NCBI RefSeq assembly: GCF_004345735.1
Contig: NZ_SLXL01000002.1
Span: forward strand, 310,001-374,000
Length of the DNA stretch: 64,000 nucleotides
Reading direction: 5' to 3'
Source of the DNA: Rhodovulum adriaticum
Lineage (GTDB): Bacteria; Pseudomonadota; Alphaproteobacteria; Rhodobacterales; Rhodobacteraceae
The notes under the pieces are model-generated. The model saw only the letters and a list, made by a program, of their open reading frames with translations. It searched no databases and was not told the origin of the DNA. Positions 63,316 through 64,000 of this stretch are shown here, piece after piece. Every line of letters begins with the position of its first letter. Position 1 is the first letter of the stretch. Both the position numbers and the translations under genes were made by a program.

Positions 63316-63347
63316 GGCCGCCCGGGGATAACCCCGGGCGGCCGTTT
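63316..63347 (+). terminator. Terminator of sat-cysC
   Basis: A perfect 12-bp stem, GGCCGCCCGGGG (63316-63327) and CCCCGGGCGGCC (63332-63343), with an ATAA loop is followed by GTTTCGT. It is the strongest hairpin seen in the window. Confidence 0.8.
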
Positions 63348-63364
63348 CGTATCGGAGATGCCGG

Positions 63365-64000
63365 ATGCTGGTGGTCTCGCTCACCTCGATCCCGCCCCGC
63401 TTTGCCACGCTCCGCCCGGTGCTGGCCTCGATCCTGAACCAGCGCCCACGGCCCGACCGGGTAATCCTCGCCCTGCCCCGCCAGTACCGCCGCTTTCCCG
63501 GCACGTTCCCCCGACCGGCACTGCCCGACGGGGTGGTCCTGCTCAGGCTGGACACCGATCCCGGCCCCGCGGCCAAGGTGCTGCCCGCCGCCCGTGCCCT
63601 GGCCGGGACGGGCGCAAGGCTGGTCTATTGCGATGACGATTGCCTGTACGGCCCGGGCTGGCTGGCCGCGCTCTGCGCCGCACAGGACGGCCCCGATACC
63701 GTGGTCGCCGCGTCGGGCTTTGCGGTCACGGCGCTGCGCCGCCGCTCCACCCCGGCGGGCGATACCGATATCGCGCAGGGGTTCTCGGGCGTGCTGATCC
63801 GCCCCGACATGATCCCGTCAGACGCGTATGACATCCCGCCCGCGGCCTGGGCCGTCGATGATATCTGGCTGTCGGGCCATTACGCGCGCCAGGACCTGCC
63901 GATCCGCCTAGCACCGGCCGCCCGTGCCGCCTGCACCCCGCTGAACCGCCCCGGCGCCTTGCAGGACGCAAAGATCGACGGCCAGACCCGCGCCGGGGCG
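63365..64000 (+). CDS. Glycosyltransferase-like protein, truncated at the window edge
   Basis: An open frame of 212 codons running past the window end, beginning MLVVSLTSIPPRFATLRPVL. Key features are VILALPRQYRRFPG, a metal-binding-type triad in LVYCDDDCLYGPGWLA (DDD), an active-site-like QGFSGVLIR segment and WAVDDIWLSGHYAR. This is the pattern of a GT2-like family A glycosyltransferase with a DxD-type motif. Acceptor and donor cannot be told. A GGAG lies shortly upstream (63354-63357). Confidence 0.7.
   Translation, partial: MLVVSLTSIPPRFATLRPVLASILNQRPRPDRVILALPRQYRRFPGTFPRPALPDGVVLLRLDTDPGPAAKVLPAARALAGTGARLVYCDDDCLYGPGWLAALCAAQDGPDTVVAASGFAVTALRRRSTPAGDTDIAQGFSGVLIRPDMIPSDAYDIPPAAWAVDDIWLSGHYARQDLPIRLAPAARAACTPLNRPGALQDAKIDGQTRAGA

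Noticed and set aside
1-64000. CRISPR arrays, insertion sequences, prophage, rRNA
   Set aside because: No regularly spaced direct repeats, transposase motifs, phage structural genes or rRNA stretches were seen anywhere in the window.

Overview
The window is a gene-dense, high-GC (roughly 65%) stretch of bacterial chromosome. It looks like an alphaproteobacterium of the order Rhodobacterales (Paracoccus/Rhodobacter/Roseobacter relatives). The reasons are a GcrA-type cell-cycle regulator, a short alphaproteobacterial-type prolyl-tRNA synthetase, an Hda-like DnaA-domain protein beside polyphosphate kinase 1, a fused ATP sulfurylase/APS kinase, a stand-alone Hint-domain protein, and several short families I associate with this order. 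This assignment rests on gene content only; there is no rRNA in the window. Almost everything is ordinary core chromosome with short gaps and many stop/start overlaps, and no gene-free stretch exceeds 300 bases.

Layout. 1-4.6 kb: a methyltransferase-like protein, YchF, TrpA, an ABC-2 permease and GcrA. 4.6-8.1 kb: AsmA-family protein and RimO. 8.1-9.05 kb: one low-GC gene of foreign appearance lying just downstream of parE. 9-15.8 kb: ParE, PPK2, a 2-hydroxyacid dehydrogenase/CsaA/ProC operon, a YbjN protein and thiamine pyrophosphokinase. 15.9-18 kb: a 689-residue acidic, largely disordered protein. 18-24 kb: PurA with a small membrane protein, two tandem small membrane paralogues sharing an upstream element, SecG, PyrG, an exported protein and a TerB-like protein. 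24-31.7 kb: an orphan form II CoxL-like molybdoenzyme, ValS and ThrS.

31.8-34.4 kb is the most interesting locus. It is a four-gene bufferin-type operon: an exported Cys-rich precursor (DUF2282), a DUF692/MNIO iron oxidase, a DUF2063-type partner and a DoxX-like membrane protein. Operons of this kind have recently been linked to copper-binding, thiooxazole-containing RiPPs. Here it carries a dyad upstream of the precursor and a strong hairpin between precursor and enzyme genes.

34.3-49.5 kb: an ArsC/Spx-like reductase, a cold-shock protein, an exported protein, an APH-fold kinase, LolD and LolC/E, a VOC protein, ProS, then AI-2E transporter-Hda-Ppk1-Ppx, an exported protein, an EEP-family phosphatase/nuclease, a TerB-DnaJ protein, a GNAT acetyltransferase and another VOC protein. 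49.5-64 kb: EF-P, a small conserved protein, a PopZ-like acidic protein, TolC and a Pcm-like methyltransferase, tRNA-Cys, an SbtB/SbtA pair, UbiK, Lgt-NDUFAF7-like-PgeF, a 39-residue small protein, a Hint protein, an Lrp/AsnC regulator opposite TrxB, Sat-CysC, and a glycosyltransferase-like gene cut by the window edge.

Functional threads. Translation is heavily represented (ValS, ThrS, ProS, EF-P, RimO, YchF, tRNA-Cys). Lipoprotein maturation and export appears as Lgt and LolCD. Polyphosphate is made and degraded by PPK1, PPX and PPK2. Cell-cycle control is suggested by GcrA, Hda and a PopZ-like protein, and metal handling by the bufferin operon.
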